A DNA stretch of 64,000 bases from NCBI RefSeq assembly GCF_025398335.1, contig NZ_JAODOO010000005.1, forward strand, positions 124,001 through 188,000, in the 5' to 3' direction. A program made the translations under genes and the position numbers. The notes beneath the pieces were generated by a model. That model did no database searches, was not told the DNA's origin, and was given only the letters and a program-made list of their open reading frames with translations. The DNA comes from Clostridium sp. CX1. GTDB taxonomy: Bacteria > Bacillota > Clostridia > Clostridiales > Clostridiaceae. Shown piece by piece: positions 9,202-17,932 of this stretch; position 1 is the stretch's first letter; each line of letters opens with the position of its first letter.

Positions 9202-11154
9202 TTATCTAACCCAAGCATTTACTTGGTTATTATAAATAGTCCTTGCAAATACAAAATATAATAACTGTAGAGCAAGATAAATTAATGATATTACTATAAA
9301 ATATCCTGACAAATTATCTCCTAACAAGTTACTTAATGATTTTATTGCAAATATAGAATGGCTTAATGCCACTACAAAAGGCAGTAGAAACATGATTGCG
9401 CTTTGAGTGCTTACTACTCTTTTTATTTCGTCATTGGATATCCCCATTTTCCTTAAAGACATAAATTCATGTCTATCATTTTGTATCTCACTGTAAATTT
9501 TAAAATATAGTATGCTGCTAGTTGAAATAAAGAATAGTATAGATATGAAGGTTCCAATAAATAACAAAAGCGACATACTTCTTATAATAGGTAAATATTT
9601 TGCCACTCTTTCTGTAAAAGAATTTTTACTGTTATCTGGAAACATTTTTTCTATCTCCTTTACAGCCTCAGAAGCATTCATCCAATCTTTTATGTTATAT
9701 CCGTAGTAAACCAACTTCTTTTCATTAGGAACCTTTGTAACAATTTTATTAAAAACCTCATCATTCACCACAGCAGTATTGGTGTTCTTGTTATCGTCGT
9801 TTATTATTCCCCCACTTATTTCATTCTTTATCTTTAACTTTAATTCTTCACTGTTAGTAGTTAGAGTCAAATATTCACTATCATCAATAAAGTATTTACT
9901 TCCCATTCTTCCTGTAATATCATAGGTGTGTATTAACACTTCTCCATTTTGTAGCCATATTTGTTTTTTTCTTAACTGGGAGGCCATCAAATTATAGTCT
10001 GAGTTAGACATTATATAAAAATCTCTTTTATTATTAGTTACACTTGAAGTTTCTCTTTCTTTATTTGCAGCTTCTATTAGCATAATTCTATTTTTATATT
10101 CTATTTCATGACCATAAGCTTTTATTGTTTTTTCTATTTCTTCAGGTGATATTACACTATGAGAGTTTAATCCCCTTTCAACTATATTAAAGTCTTGTGG
10201 AAAGTTCTGCTCTATGCTCCCTATAATGTTTTTTTGTATAGAATATACACTTACAGAAGCCGTTAAGGTAACAGCACTAAGAATAGATGCAATAAAAAGA
10301 ATGTTAGCATTATCCCTTAATTTATATATAATTTGAGATAAGGTTATAATGTTTATTCCTTTATAATAAATCGCCTTGTTAACCTTAAGTTTATTAGTAA
10401 AAAATACAGTAAACTGAGAGTATAGAAGATAGGTTCCTATAATAACTAAGATTAAAATAGGTAACATAGTTAACACTATAGCTGCACCAGAATATGCAGC
10501 CAAAATATAGCCTGCAGCAATAAGTATTATAGAAAATATAGCTTTAAATTTAGAGAATTTAGGTATAGGTTTAGGCAGTCTATCTCCTTTTAATAGCTCA
10601 ATTATATTGTTGCTTTTTATTTTATAGCTCACTATAAAACTAATACCTTGAAATAATATGATAAAGACTATTAGTGTTATAATGAGGGCTTTAGTAGATA
10701 TTATAAGGGGTATTTCTATATCTAATGCTAAAAGGACAGTGATTGTCATAAAAAATAGTTTAGAAAAGATTATTCCTAAAAGAAGGCCTGTAACTATCGC
10801 TGCAGTAGATACAATAACATTTTCTAGCATTACATAACTTCTTATCTGACCCTTTGTTAGTCCAAACATTGAAAGAAGTCCAAATTCCTTTTCCCTGGAT
10901 TTTAGAAAACTTGAAATTGAGTACGTTGTAAATACCATAGTAAATATAACTATTACGACCTCGCATAAAAACATAGTTTGTGATGCCATAGCTCCCATGC
11001 TTCCCATGATATCCACACTTTCCACCTGGGGATTGGATATAAAATTAGCAAAAATAAAAAATATCATTACTACTAGAGTATTGCTTAAATAATACATTAC
11101 ATATTTATTTAAATTCCCTTTAATATTCTTAAATACAATATTACTTAAGGTCAT
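9202..11154 (-). CDS. BceB-type ABC transporter permease (FtsX-like), antimicrobial-peptide resistance and sensing
   Basis: 650-aa permease with the BceB layout: TM1 at about 17-37, an FtsX-like block of TMs to about residue 310, a large external domain at about 312-525, and three or four TMs at the C-terminus (MSLLLFIGTFISILFF onward). In Firmicutes such permeases free lipid II-cycle intermediates from bacitracin and lantibiotics and also act as the sensor for a BceS-type kinase. The first codons overlap the end of the ATPase gene by 14 nt. The ligand cannot be read from the sequence; bacitracin-, mersacidin- or nisin-like peptides are all possible. Confidence 0.9.
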   Translation of the reverse strand: MTLSNIVFKNIKGNLNKYVMYYLSNTLVVMIFFIFANFISNPQVESVDIMGSMGAMASQTMFLCEVVIVIFTMVFTTYSISSFLKSREKEFGLLSMFGLTKGQIRSYVMLENVIVSTAAIVTGLLLGIIFSKLFFMTITVLLALDIEIPLIISTKALIITLIVFIILFQGISFIVSYKIKSNNIIELLKGDRLPKPIPKFSKFKAIFSIILIAAGYILAAYSGAAIVLTMLPILILVIIGTYLLYSQFTVFFTNKLKVNKAIYYKGINIITLSQIIYKLRDNANILFIASILSAVTLTASVSVYSIQKNIIGSIEQNFPQDFNIVERGLNSHSVISPEEIEKTIKAYGHEIEYKNRIMLIEAANKERETSSVTNNKRDFYIMSNSDYNLMASQLRKKQIWLQNGEVLIHTYDITGRMGSKYFIDDSEYLTLTTNSEELKLKIKNEISGGIINDDNKNTNTAVVNDEVFNKIVTKVPNEKKLVYYGYNIKDWMNASEAVKEIEKMFPDNSKNSFTERVAKYLPIIRSMSLLLFIGTFISILFFISTSSILYFKIYSEIQNDRHEFMSLRKMGISNDEIKRVVSTQSAIMFLLPFVVALSHSIFAIKSLSNLLGDNLSGYFIVISLIYLALQLLYFVFARTIYNNQVNAWVR

Positions 11155-11956
11155 TATAATTCCCTCCTATATTCCCGCCCTGTATAGAATAGTTATCAGT
11201 TGTTCTACCTCCTATTAGTGAAAGTGAGTCTATAATTTCCTTAAAGAAAACCTGTCGTTTACCCCCATTCACTATCTCTAAAAAATATTTTCCATCCTTA
11301 ATCATAACAATCCTCTGACAAAAACTTGCTGTAAAAGGATCATGAGTGACCATCATGATAGTAGCTTTCTTTTGTTCGTTCAAGTTTCTTAAAGCTTCCA
11401 TCACGTCCTGTGAAGCCTTAGAGTCCAGATTTCCTGTAGGCTCATCAGCCAAAATTATAGAAGGATTGTGAATTAAAGCCCTAGCACAAGCTGCCCTTTG
11501 CTGCTGTCCACCTGATACCTCATAAGGCCTTTTTAGAAGGATATCTTTTATATTTAAAACTTCTGCAATATCCTGTACTCTTTTCTCTATCTCCTTTACT
11601 CCTACCTTATCTAACACCAGTGGAAGTATTATATTTTCTTCTATTGATAGAGAATCTAAAAGGTTAAAATCCTGAAATATAAATCCTAGTTGCTTCCTTC
11701 TAAAGAAAGCAACTTCTTTTTCACTTAGTTTTGCTGGATTTATTTCACTTATTAACAGTTCACCAGTGGATGGTGTATCTATAGTTGCTAAGATATTTAA
11801 AAGAGTAGTTTTTCCACTTCCTGAAGGTCCCATTACTCCTACGAACTCTCCTTCTTCTATACTAATACTAAATTTATCAAGAGCTTTAACTTGCATTGCA
11901 CCTCTTTTATCTCCATATATTTTTGTTATATTTTTAGCCTCTAATACTGGCATCAT
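11141..11956 (-). CDS. BceA-type ABC transporter ATP-binding protein
   Basis: MacB/BceA-class ATPase of about 271 aa. Walker A GPSGSGKTT, Q-loop GFIFQDFNLLDSLS, signature SGGQQQRAACARAL, Walker B SIILADEPTGNLDSKA and the H-loop VTHDPF are all present. The reading frame opens with four consecutive ATG codons (11962-11951) right after AGAGGA. The third ATG, at 11956, gives the best spacing. It extends about 20 aa past a typical BceA at the C-terminus and overlaps the permease gene. A separate control region (11993-12057) lies between it and the kinase gene. Confidence 0.92.
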   Translation of the reverse strand: MMPVLEAKNITKIYGDKRGAMQVKALDKFSISIEEGEFVGVMGPSGSGKTTLLNILATIDTPSTGELLISEINPAKLSEKEVAFFRRKQLGFIFQDFNLLDSLSIEENIILPLVLDKVGVKEIEKRVQDIAEVLNIKDILLKRPYEVSGGQQQRAACARALIHNPSIILADEPTGNLDSKASQDVMEALRNLNEQKKATIMMVTHDPFTASFCQRIVMIKDGKYFLEIVNGGKRQVFFKEIIDSLSLIGGRTTDNYSIQGGNIGGNYNDLK

Positions 11957-11992
11957 CATCATTCCTCTCTAATGTTTATTATCTACAAATAC

Positions 11993-11998
11993 ATTATA
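11993..11998 (-). promoter_or_regulatory. -10 element of a bceAB promoter
   Basis: TATAAT on the minus strand, immediately after the T-tract of the bceRS terminator, with no recognisable -35 at 16-18 nt. This is what an activator-dependent promoter looks like; the response-regulator repeats lie 32 nt or more upstream. Confidence 0.5.
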
Positions 11999-12032
11999 AA
12001 AAAAATAGAGAAATCCATGTATCGATTTCTCT
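11998..12032 (-). terminator. Terminator between bceS and bceA
   Basis: Nine-base perfect arms AGAGAAATC (12007-12015) and GATTTCTCT (12024-12032) with an 8-nt loop, followed on the minus strand by A and eight T (12005-11998). It separates the regulatory genes from the transporter genes. Confidence 0.8.
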
Positions 12033-12057
12033 TACAAATGACATTTTAATCTTACAA
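12030..12057 (-). promoter_or_regulatory. Direct-repeat candidate site for the BceR-like response regulator
   Basis: TTGTAAGA occurs twice on the minus strand (12057-12050 and 12037-12030), 20 bp apart, with a related ATGTCA between. OmpR-class regulators typically bind direct repeats spaced by about two helical turns upstream of the -35. The downstream copy overlaps the arm of the terminator hairpin. Assignment to this regulator is inferred from position. Confidence 0.45.
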
Positions 12058-12067
12058 TGTTGAAAGA

Positions 12068-13123
12068 TTAAAGCCTAAATAAATTTTTTTGTTTATAGAA
12101 TACTATGGAAAACTTAGTCCATTGTCCTTCTTTGGATTCTACTATTAATTCATGCCCAAGTTTATCACATATTCTTTTAGATAAATACATCCCCACACCA
12201 GTAGACTCTGAAGTTTTTCTGCCATTCTTACCTGTAAAAAAAGCCTGAAACACTCTTCCTAAATCCTCTTTAGGTATACCAATTCCTTCATCAGTAACGG
12301 ATAAAACTACTTTTGATTCCTTTTCTTTAATCTCAAAGCTTATATATTTATTTTCCTTTTTAACTTCTTTGGAATACTTTATTGCATTAACTAATATTTG
12401 ATTTATTACAAAATAAGTCCACTTTTTATCTGTCTCTACGACTACACTGTTGTCTCCTATAATTTTAGGAAAGATAGAATTCCGAATTAATGACTTTTTA
12501 TTATCGTTAACTACTTTTCGTACCACTGCTATTATATCTATACTTTCTACTTTGAAATCTAAGTTAAATTCATTAAGCCTTGCATGATTAAGCATCATTT
12601 CGATTCCATGAGATATTTTTTCGTTTTCTTCACCTATACTGTTAAATAACTCTCTAAATTCCTCTTTTTTTTGATCCTGCAATATAAGATTAATAACAGA
12701 TACAGGTGTTTTCATTTGATGCACCCATTGATTTATAAAATATATGTATTCTTTATGCCTATCTTCATATTCAGATATTTTTTGGCTATTAACTTTATAT
12801 ATTTTTGATAAGACTTCTGCATAAGTTCTCTGCTCCCTAGTTCTAGCATCATCAATATTTAATAAATAATTAATATTCTCACTTGATTCAAGCATATTAT
12901 AAAGCTGATTATAAAAGTGGCTCTTCCTATAATAGTCATATGCCAAAAAAGCTATATAAATTATTATAGATATCAATAATGGATAGAGTATATTTTCCGC
13001 CTTTGGATACTCCTTAGAATTTATAACTATAGTCAAGTACATAATTATAATAGTTAAAAAGATTCCTGAGAAATATATTATTGTGTAAGCTATTCTATCT
13101 TTTAAAAAATCCTTTAATTTCAA
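12068..13123 (-). CDS. BceS-type intramembrane-sensing histidine kinase
   Basis: 351-aa kinase with two N-terminal TM helices (about 11-34 and 45-62) joined by a loop of only about 10 residues. There is thus no external sensor domain, the hallmark of BceS-like kinases that rely on the transporter for sensing. The H box is FINQWVHQMKTPVSV with phospho-acceptor His135. ATP-binding boxes follow: NQILVNAIKYS (N), VTDEGIGIPKEDL (G1) and STGVGMYLSKRI (G2). It lies 25 nt downstream of the response-regulator gene, in one unit with it. Confidence 0.93.
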   Translation of the reverse strand: MKLKDFLKDRIAYTIIYFSGIFLTIIIMYLTIVINSKEYPKAENILYPLLISIIIYIAFLAYDYYRKSHFYNQLYNMLESSENINYLLNIDDARTREQRTYAEVLSKIYKVNSQKISEYEDRHKEYIYFINQWVHQMKTPVSVINLILQDQKKEEFRELFNSIGEENEKISHGIEMMLNHARLNEFNLDFKVESIDIIAVVRKVVNDNKKSLIRNSIFPKIIGDNSVVVETDKKWTYFVINQILVNAIKYSKEVKKENKYISFEIKEKESKVVLSVTDEGIGIPKEDLGRVFQAFFTGKNGRKTSESTGVGMYLSKRICDKLGHELIVESKEGQWTKFSIVFYKQKNLFRL

Positions 13124-13148
13124 TCAATCCACCTGCCCATACCTTTTG

Positions 13149-13841
13149 TTACTTGCTCCAATTAACTACCAATCTATATCCCTGACCTCTTTTAGTTTCA
13201 ATAGCATCTTTAATTTCTATATCTTCAAGCCTCTTTCTAAGTCGTGTAATATTAACGGATAACGTATTATCATCAACAAAATCAGTATCATTCCAGAGAA
13301 CCTCAAGTAAAGTCTCCCTTGATACAATCTTATCTACATTCCTTATCAGCGTATATAATAATTGAAATTCTTTTTTACTAAGTTCTATCCTTTTCCTATT
13401 AAACTCTACAATATTTTGATTTATGTGTAAAAATAATCCTCTTACTTCATAAACCTCACTACTATTTTCAGCATAACTTCCATAAACTCTTCTAATAACA
13501 CCTTTTATCTTTGCAAGTAATAAATCATAGGAAAAAGGCTTTGTTATATAATCATCTGCACCATTTTCTATTGCCATAACCTGATCCATATCTGAATTCC
13601 TTGCAGAAATAAAAATTATGGGTATATTGGATACAGTTCTTATATCTCTACACCAGTAAAAACCATCATAAAATGGAAGGTTAATATCCATAAGCACAAG
13701 GTCAGAATTGCTCTTTATAAACTCTTCCTTAATATTTGAAAAATCTTCTACGGCATAAGCTTTATAACCATAGCGTTCAAGTGTTCTCTTGATAAGTTCA
13801 GTTATCTTTTTATCATCCTCTACTATCATAATGTTATACAT
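13149..13841 (-). CDS. BceR-type response regulator (OmpR family)
   Basis: 230 aa. The receiver domain (1-115) has the acidic pair D9-D10, phospho-acceptor D52 in LVLMDINLPFYDG, conserved Thr/Ser in IIFISARNS and Lys in YITKPF. The C-terminal winged-helix DNA-binding domain ends RGQGYRLVV. It is first gene of the bceRS unit and would activate bceAB when the kinase is stimulated through the transporter. The ATG at 13841 has a GAGGTG site upstream. Confidence 0.94.
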   Translation of the reverse strand: MYNIMIVEDDKKITELIKRTLERYGYKAYAVEDFSNIKEEFIKSNSDLVLMDINLPFYDGFYWCRDIRTVSNIPIIFISARNSDMDQVMAIENGADDYITKPFSYDLLLAKIKGVIRRVYGSYAENSSEVYEVRGLFLHINQNIVEFNRKRIELSKKEFQLLYTLIRNVDKIVSRETLLEVLWNDTDFVDDNTLSVNITRLRKRLEDIEIKDAIETKRGQGYRLVVNWSK

Positions 13842-13934
13842 AGTTCACACCTCTACCTGAATAACAAATTATTTTAATTACCTTTATCCCTAGCATAAAA
13901 AATTTTAACTCTTAATCTCCATTCTTCTCTATCT

Positions 13935-13963
13935 ATAATATATTAAGGCACAATGACTGTAAA
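13935..13963 (-). promoter_or_regulatory. SigA-type promoter of bceRS
   Basis: Minus strand: -35 TTTACA (13963-13958), 17-nt spacer, -10 TATTAT (13940-13935), about 95 nt upstream of the response regulator. A constitutive-looking promoter fits the usual pattern of steady bceRS and induced bceAB expression. Confidence 0.6.
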
Positions 13964-14034
13964 TGTATTCTTAAAAATAGGCTTTAGATAAGAATTGTTT
14001 GCTTTGAATAGTGTAAAAAAGCTAAAACTTTAAA

Positions 14035-14078
14035 AATTCAAGGGATTTGGTTTATAAATACACCAAATCCCTTGAATT
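14035..14078 (-). terminator. Terminator after the PAP2 gene
   Basis: Perfect 17-bp arms (14035-14051 and 14062-14078; core CAAGGGATTTGGT) with a 10-nt loop, followed by TTTTT on the minus strand. It isolates the PAP2 gene from bceRS. Confidence 0.88.
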
Positions 14079-14086
14079 AATAAGTT

Positions 14087-14632
14087 TTAGTAATTTAAGT
14101 AGGTAAGAAACTCACTACTAAATATATTTATTACTAGCTTAGAGCACAAGAGCCCTAAAATAATTCCCGTAACAACATCCGTTGGGTAGTGTACGTTTAA
14201 ATAAATCCTAGAAAAAGCTATCAGTGAAGCTACTATGACCACCAAAATGCTTAAGCTGCTGTCCATGTTCATAAATATTCCAGCAGCTGCAAAGGATGAT
14301 GCAGTATGACCTGATGGAAAAGAATAGGTTATAGGCTTTGATACTAGCAACTTACTATCCTTCATATTAACAAAGGGTCTTGTCCTTTTTATTAAGTGTT
14401 TTATTATTCCTTCACCAATAATTGTAGTTATAACTAAAGAAGTAATTATCATATATCCCTTAACTCTATAATTCTTATTATTTACTAAACATATTGAAGC
14501 AAGAACCCACACTATACCACAATTACCCATAGCAGTAATAAGCGGCATTATCTTATCGAGAAATTGACACCGAAACTTTCGATTTAGTAAGTCCAATACT
14601 TTTATATCAATATTCTGCAGATAAGCTATCAT
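14087..14632 (-). CDS. PAP2-family phosphatase, probable BcrC-like undecaprenyl-pyrophosphate phosphatase
   Basis: Membrane acid phosphatase of 181 aa. The three family motifs are intact: KX6RP (K78 to R85-P86), PSGH (106-109) and SRxxxxxHxxxD (S141, H148, D152). The catalytic residues face the outside in BcrC-type enzymes, which convert C55-PP to C55-P and give bacitracin resistance. Preferred start is ATG at 14632 because GGAAGTGA lies 7 nt upstream; an ATG at 14656 has no ribosome site. It is a separate transcript next to the BceRSAB genes, which supports the C55-PP reading. PgpB-like or other PAP2 substrates remain possible. Confidence 0.85.
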   Translation of the reverse strand: MIAYLQNIDIKVLDLLNRKFRCQFLDKIMPLITAMGNCGIVWVLASICLVNNKNYRVKGYMIITSLVITTIIGEGIIKHLIKRTRPFVNMKDSKLLVSKPITYSFPSGHTASSFAAAGIFMNMDSSLSILVVIVASLIAFSRIYLNVHYPTDVVTGIILGLLCSKLVINIFSSEFLTYLNY

Positions 14633-14739
14633 ACAATAATCACTTCCATTCAACATTTTTTAGATGTACTCATTATACAATATAAATCTTAAGAACAAGT
14701 TAGAAATATATTAATTTTTTCATAATATGAATTTTTAGC

Positions 14740-16740
14740 TTAAGCTAAATTAAATTTGCTAATTCCTTGTTGTAGTTTCTCGGAAAGTTCTTTCAACTGT
14801 TCTACATGCCTTGTTACCTCTTCCATTGTTAGGTTTATCTGCTGCGCGGAAGCAGAAACTTCTTCTGTGCCTGAAGCCGTCTCTTCTGATATAGAAGATA
14901 TATTCTCCATCTGCTCTATAACTGTTTCTCTCTGATCCTTAATATTTAATGTATCAATTTTTACCTCTTCAATCCTTTGTACAAGAATATTCACTGCTCC
15001 TATTATTTCATCAAAGACTTTTTGAGTTTCTCTAACTGTCTCTTCTTGTTCTCTAACAGTTAGCTCTGTTTCTCCCATAGCTTTCACAGCGATATGTGAT
15101 TTAGCTTGTATACTTTCTATAATTTTCTTAATTTCTACAGTGGAGTTCTTAGATTGCTCAGCAAGTTTTCTTATCTCATCTGCAACAACAGCAAAGCCTC
15201 TTCCTGCCTCTCCTGCTCTTGCTGCCTCAATTGAAGCATTCAATGAAAGTAGATTTGTTTGTTCTGTTATTTGGGATATAGCATCTGAAATAGAGCTAAT
15301 TTCTTCTGTGCTTTTATTCATATCTGAAACAATACTTCCTACCTGAGTAGCTGAAGCTTTTGTCCTGTCGGATTTTTCACCTAATAATTCAATTAACTCT
15401 AGACCTTTTCCTCCAAGTTTCTGAGTTTCTTTAGATATTAAATCCATATCTTCAGTAGAAACTGTTATCTTATCTATACCTTGGGACAAATTATTTATTT
15501 TTTCTGCTCCCCACTGAGCACTTTGAGCAGTTTCTGTAGCTCCTTCAGCTATTTCGTTTATGGCATGAGAAACTTGTTCTATAGATGCAGAGGTTTCCTC
15601 TGATACGCTTGCTAAATTTACTGAGGATTCCATAACAGTCTTAGCGGAGGCTTCTACCTCTGACATAAGCCTTGATATGTTGTCCATCATCTTGCTAAAG
15701 TTTCCTCCAAGAGTTCCAAACTCATCTTTGGACTTAATATTAACCCTTACGGTTAAGTCACCTTCTGCTGCACTATTAAAAGCCGTATTGAGCTCTTTAA
15801 TATTTTTGGCTATTCCTCTGCTTATAAGTACAGCTACGAATATAACAATAACAGTAACTATATTTTGTATTACTTTAAGAAAGCTTAAGAAGGAGCTAAT
15901 ATCTCCTTTTATCTCACCTTCATCCATAGCAGCAATTAGCTTCCAATTTGTTTTTTCATTTGTCAGGAAGGTTGCATATTTATTTGCCCCCTCGTATGTA
16001 TACTTTTCCATACCGCTATTCTTTGATTTTACCGTATTCCAAAAACCCTGTTTAGTTGCCACATCTGTTCCTAAATTTTCGGTTTTTGGATGAGCTAACA
16101 TTATTCCCTGCTTATCAGTAACAAAAACATATCCATTATTACCAATCTTTATTTTGCTCATGTTTTTTGATAAGTTTTCAAAGTCTATATTTTCCGATAC
16201 AACTCCAACTATTTTGCCATTATACTCTACAGTTTTAGAAACAGAAACTACGAGCTTTTGAGTTCTAGTATCCTTAAAAGGTTCAGAAACGGTAACATTA
16301 CCCTTATTATTTATCGCATCCTTATACCATGATCTTTCTTTATGATTAAAATCCTTTGGCATTTCACCTTCAGGGTATATTATAAACCTTCCATCTTCAG
16401 TACCAAAATAAGTGCTAAAAACATTTGCATCACTCTCTTTAACATCCTTCAAAAGGGATTTTGCAAAATCTATCCTTTCTGGCACAGCCTGCGATTCTCT
16501 GAAATTCACATTGCTAGATAACATAGTGATTTGAAATGCAAAGGTATTAAAATAGTTATCTAGCCCTCTGTTAACTTCCTCTAAGGTCTGTTTACTTGTA
16601 ACTTCAAATTTTTTAGTCATAATTGCCTTGGCCTGGAAATATGCTACAGTTCCTAACATATATAGTGGAAGTACACATATGGCTATTAAACTAATTATCA
16701 GTTTACTACGTATGCTTCTTAAATTAACTTTTTTAAGCAT
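14740..16740 (-). CDS. Methyl-accepting chemotaxis protein with periplasmic-type Cache sensor
   Basis: Chemoreceptor of 666 aa. TM1 at about 13-35, extracellular double-Cache-like domain at about 40-280 (motifs such as [10 protein letters not shown] and [15 protein letters not shown]), TM2 at about 287-305, HAMP to about 360, and a long cytoplasmic coiled-coil. The CheA/CheW-contact tip reads [19 protein letters not shown]. No C-terminal CheR-binding pentapeptide is seen. Strong AAGGGGGAA site before ATG 16740. It is divergent from motAB across a 404-nt gap. The ligand is unknown; Cache domains often bind amino acids or small organic acids. Confidence 0.94.
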   Translation of the reverse strand: MLKKVNLRSIRSKLIISLIAICVLPLYMLGTVAYFQAKAIMTKKFEVTSKQTLEEVNRGLDNYFNTFAFQITMLSSNVNFRESQAVPERIDFAKSLLKDVKESDANVFSTYFGTEDGRFIIYPEGEMPKDFNHKERSWYKDAINNKGNVTVSEPFKDTRTQKLVVSVSKTVEYNGKIVGVVSENIDFENLSKNMSKIKIGNNGYVFVTDKQGIMLAHPKTENLGTDVATKQGFWNTVKSKNSGMEKYTYEGANKYATFLTNEKTNWKLIAAMDEGEIKGDISSFLSFLKVIQNIVTVIVIFVAVLISRGIAKNIKELNTAFNSAAEGDLTVRVNIKSKDEFGTLGGNFSKMMDNISRLMSEVEASAKTVMESSVNLASVSEETSASIEQVSHAINEIAEGATETAQSAQWGAEKINNLSQGIDKITVSTEDMDLISKETQKLGGKGLELIELLGEKSDRTKASATQVGSIVSDMNKSTEEISSISDAISQITEQTNLLSLNASIEAARAGEAGRGFAVVADEIRKLAEQSKNSTVEIKKIIESIQAKSHIAVKAMGETELTVREQEETVRETQKVFDEIIGAVNILVQRIEEVKIDTLNIKDQRETVIEQMENISSISEETASGTEEVSASAQQINLTMEEVTRHVEQLKELSEKLQQGISKFNLA

Positions 16741-16783
16741 TAAGGTTCCCCCTTTGTTGTTTTATGTTATATTCTTGTATAAT

Positions 16784-16810
16784 TTATCGAAAATAACTGT
16801 AAATACTAAA
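16784..16810 (-). promoter_or_regulatory. Possible SigD-type (motility) promoter of the chemoreceptor gene
   Basis: Minus strand -10 TTCGATAA (16791-16784) resembles the SigD -10 (GCCGATAA), with TTTA 15 nt upstream where SigD promoters have TAAA. The -10 is a good match and the -35 is imperfect. SigD control would suit a chemotaxis gene. Confidence 0.4.
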
Positions 16811-17014
16811 GTAGAAAATAAAATCAAAGTAAAAATCCTTTTAAAACAAAAACACATCTCAACTTCCAATATTTTTTAAATTTCAAAATTTGTTTTTCAC
16901 AATGCTATAACTAAAATATCGATAGTATGCCTTACTAATACTAAGTTTTTTAAGATCAATAGTTATAAGATATATATATCCACGAATGGTATTATATTAC
17001 ATTATGTAAACATC

Positions 17015-17043
17015 TTGACTATCTTTTCTAGTGTAGATATACT
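17015..17043 (+). promoter_or_regulatory. SigA-type promoter of motAB
   Basis: -35 TTGACT (17015-17020), 17-nt spacer, -10 TATACT (17038-17043), giving a leader of about 95 nt before motA. The rest of the 16741-17144 gap is AT-rich and non-coding. Confidence 0.65.
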
Positions 17044-17069
17044 TGTAGCATGTCCATAATATTTTAAAC

Positions 17070-17104
17070 AATTTGTCGATTGTTGGTTATTCAACAAATT
17101 TTTT
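17070..17104 (+). repeat. Weak hairpin plus T-run in the motA leader
   Basis: Arms AATTTGT (17070-17076) and ACAAATT (17094-17100) enclose a 17-nt loop; a T-run continues to 17104. An alternative inner stem TGTTG/CAACA exists. It lies between promoter and ribosome site, so it could attenuate motAB, but the stem is short and AT-rich. Confidence 0.3.
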
Positions 17105-17144
17105 AAATTAAATATAATTATTAAGTATTTTGTGAGGTGCAAAA

Positions 17145-17930
17145 ATGGATATTTTTTTGATTATTGGAGTTATTACCGGTCTTCTTTCAATAGTTGTTGG
17201 TATGATTGTAAAAGGTGCAGATGTTATGGTATTGTTAAACCCTGCTGCTGCTATTATTATCCTTGTTGGTACTGCTGCCGCAGTAATGAATTCCTTTCCT
17301 AAGAAAGAGTTTCTTAACATACCTAAAATCGTAGGAGTTCTTTTTAAAGAAAGAAAGACAGAAGATGCTGCGGATATTATAGAACAAATTGCAGATATAT
17401 CGAAAACTGCTAGAAAGAATGGCTTGTTATCACTTGAACAATCTATGCAAGGTATGGATAACAAGTTTTTGAAAAATGGTTTAAGAATGGTAATTGACGG
17501 TATGGAACGAGAAAATATAAGTGAAATTCTGCACAGCGAGATTGACAGCATGGAAGAAAGACACCGCGCTGGTGCCTCCATATTTACTTCCGCCGGTGGG
17601 GCTGCTCCTACACTTGGAGTTTTGGGTGCTGTTATAGGCTTAATCGGTGCACTAGGAGACTTAAGTGACACTGAAAGACTTGCACATATGATTGCAGCAG
17701 CCTTCGTTGCTACTCTTTATGGTATATTTTTTGGATATGTAATTTTCCATCCCTTTGCCTCAAGGTTAAAAAGAAAGTCTCATGAAGAAATAAGTAATAT
17801 GTATATTATTCTCGAAGGTGTTTTAGCCATTCAAGCAGGAGAAAATCCAACTAGTATTAAAATGAAGCTAGCATGTATGGTAGAGCCAAAAGAGAGAGCT
17901 AAAATCGAGGAAAATAGTAAAGGAGAGTAA
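17145..17930 (+). CDS. motA: Flagellar motor stator protein MotA
   Basis: 261-aa ion-channel stator subunit with four TM helices (about 2-20, 32-50, 148-168, 180-200) and a large cytoplasmic loop that contacts the rotor. The segment FTSAGGAAPTLGVLGAVIGLI is the conserved TM3 region with the functional proline. ATG at 17145 follows GAGGTG. motB starts 2 nt after the stop, and its ribosome site lies inside the motA end. No other flagellar gene is in the window, so these stators are apart from the main flagellar cluster. Confidence 0.96.
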   Translation: MDIFLIIGVITGLLSIVVGMIVKGADVMVLLNPAAAIIILVGTAAAVMNSFPKKEFLNIPKIVGVLFKERKTEDAADIIEQIADISKTARKNGLLSLEQSMQGMDNKFLKNGLRMVIDGMERENISEILHSEIDSMEERHRAGASIFTSAGGAAPTLGVLGAVIGLIGALGDLSDTERLAHMIAAAFVATLYGIFFGYVIFHPFASRLKRKSHEEISNMYIILEGVLAIQAGENPTSIKMKLACMVEPKERAKIEENSKGE

Positions 17931-17932
17931 TA

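Noticed and set aside
15677-16093. 138-codon plus-strand frame opposite the chemoreceptor gene
   Set aside because: Shadow of the HAMP/Cache coding region with no independent evidence.
17108-17671. 187-codon minus-strand frame across motA
   Set aside because: It mirrors motA, which has clear MotA motifs, a ribosome site and a coupled motB. The antisense protein is low-complexity and has no start signal.
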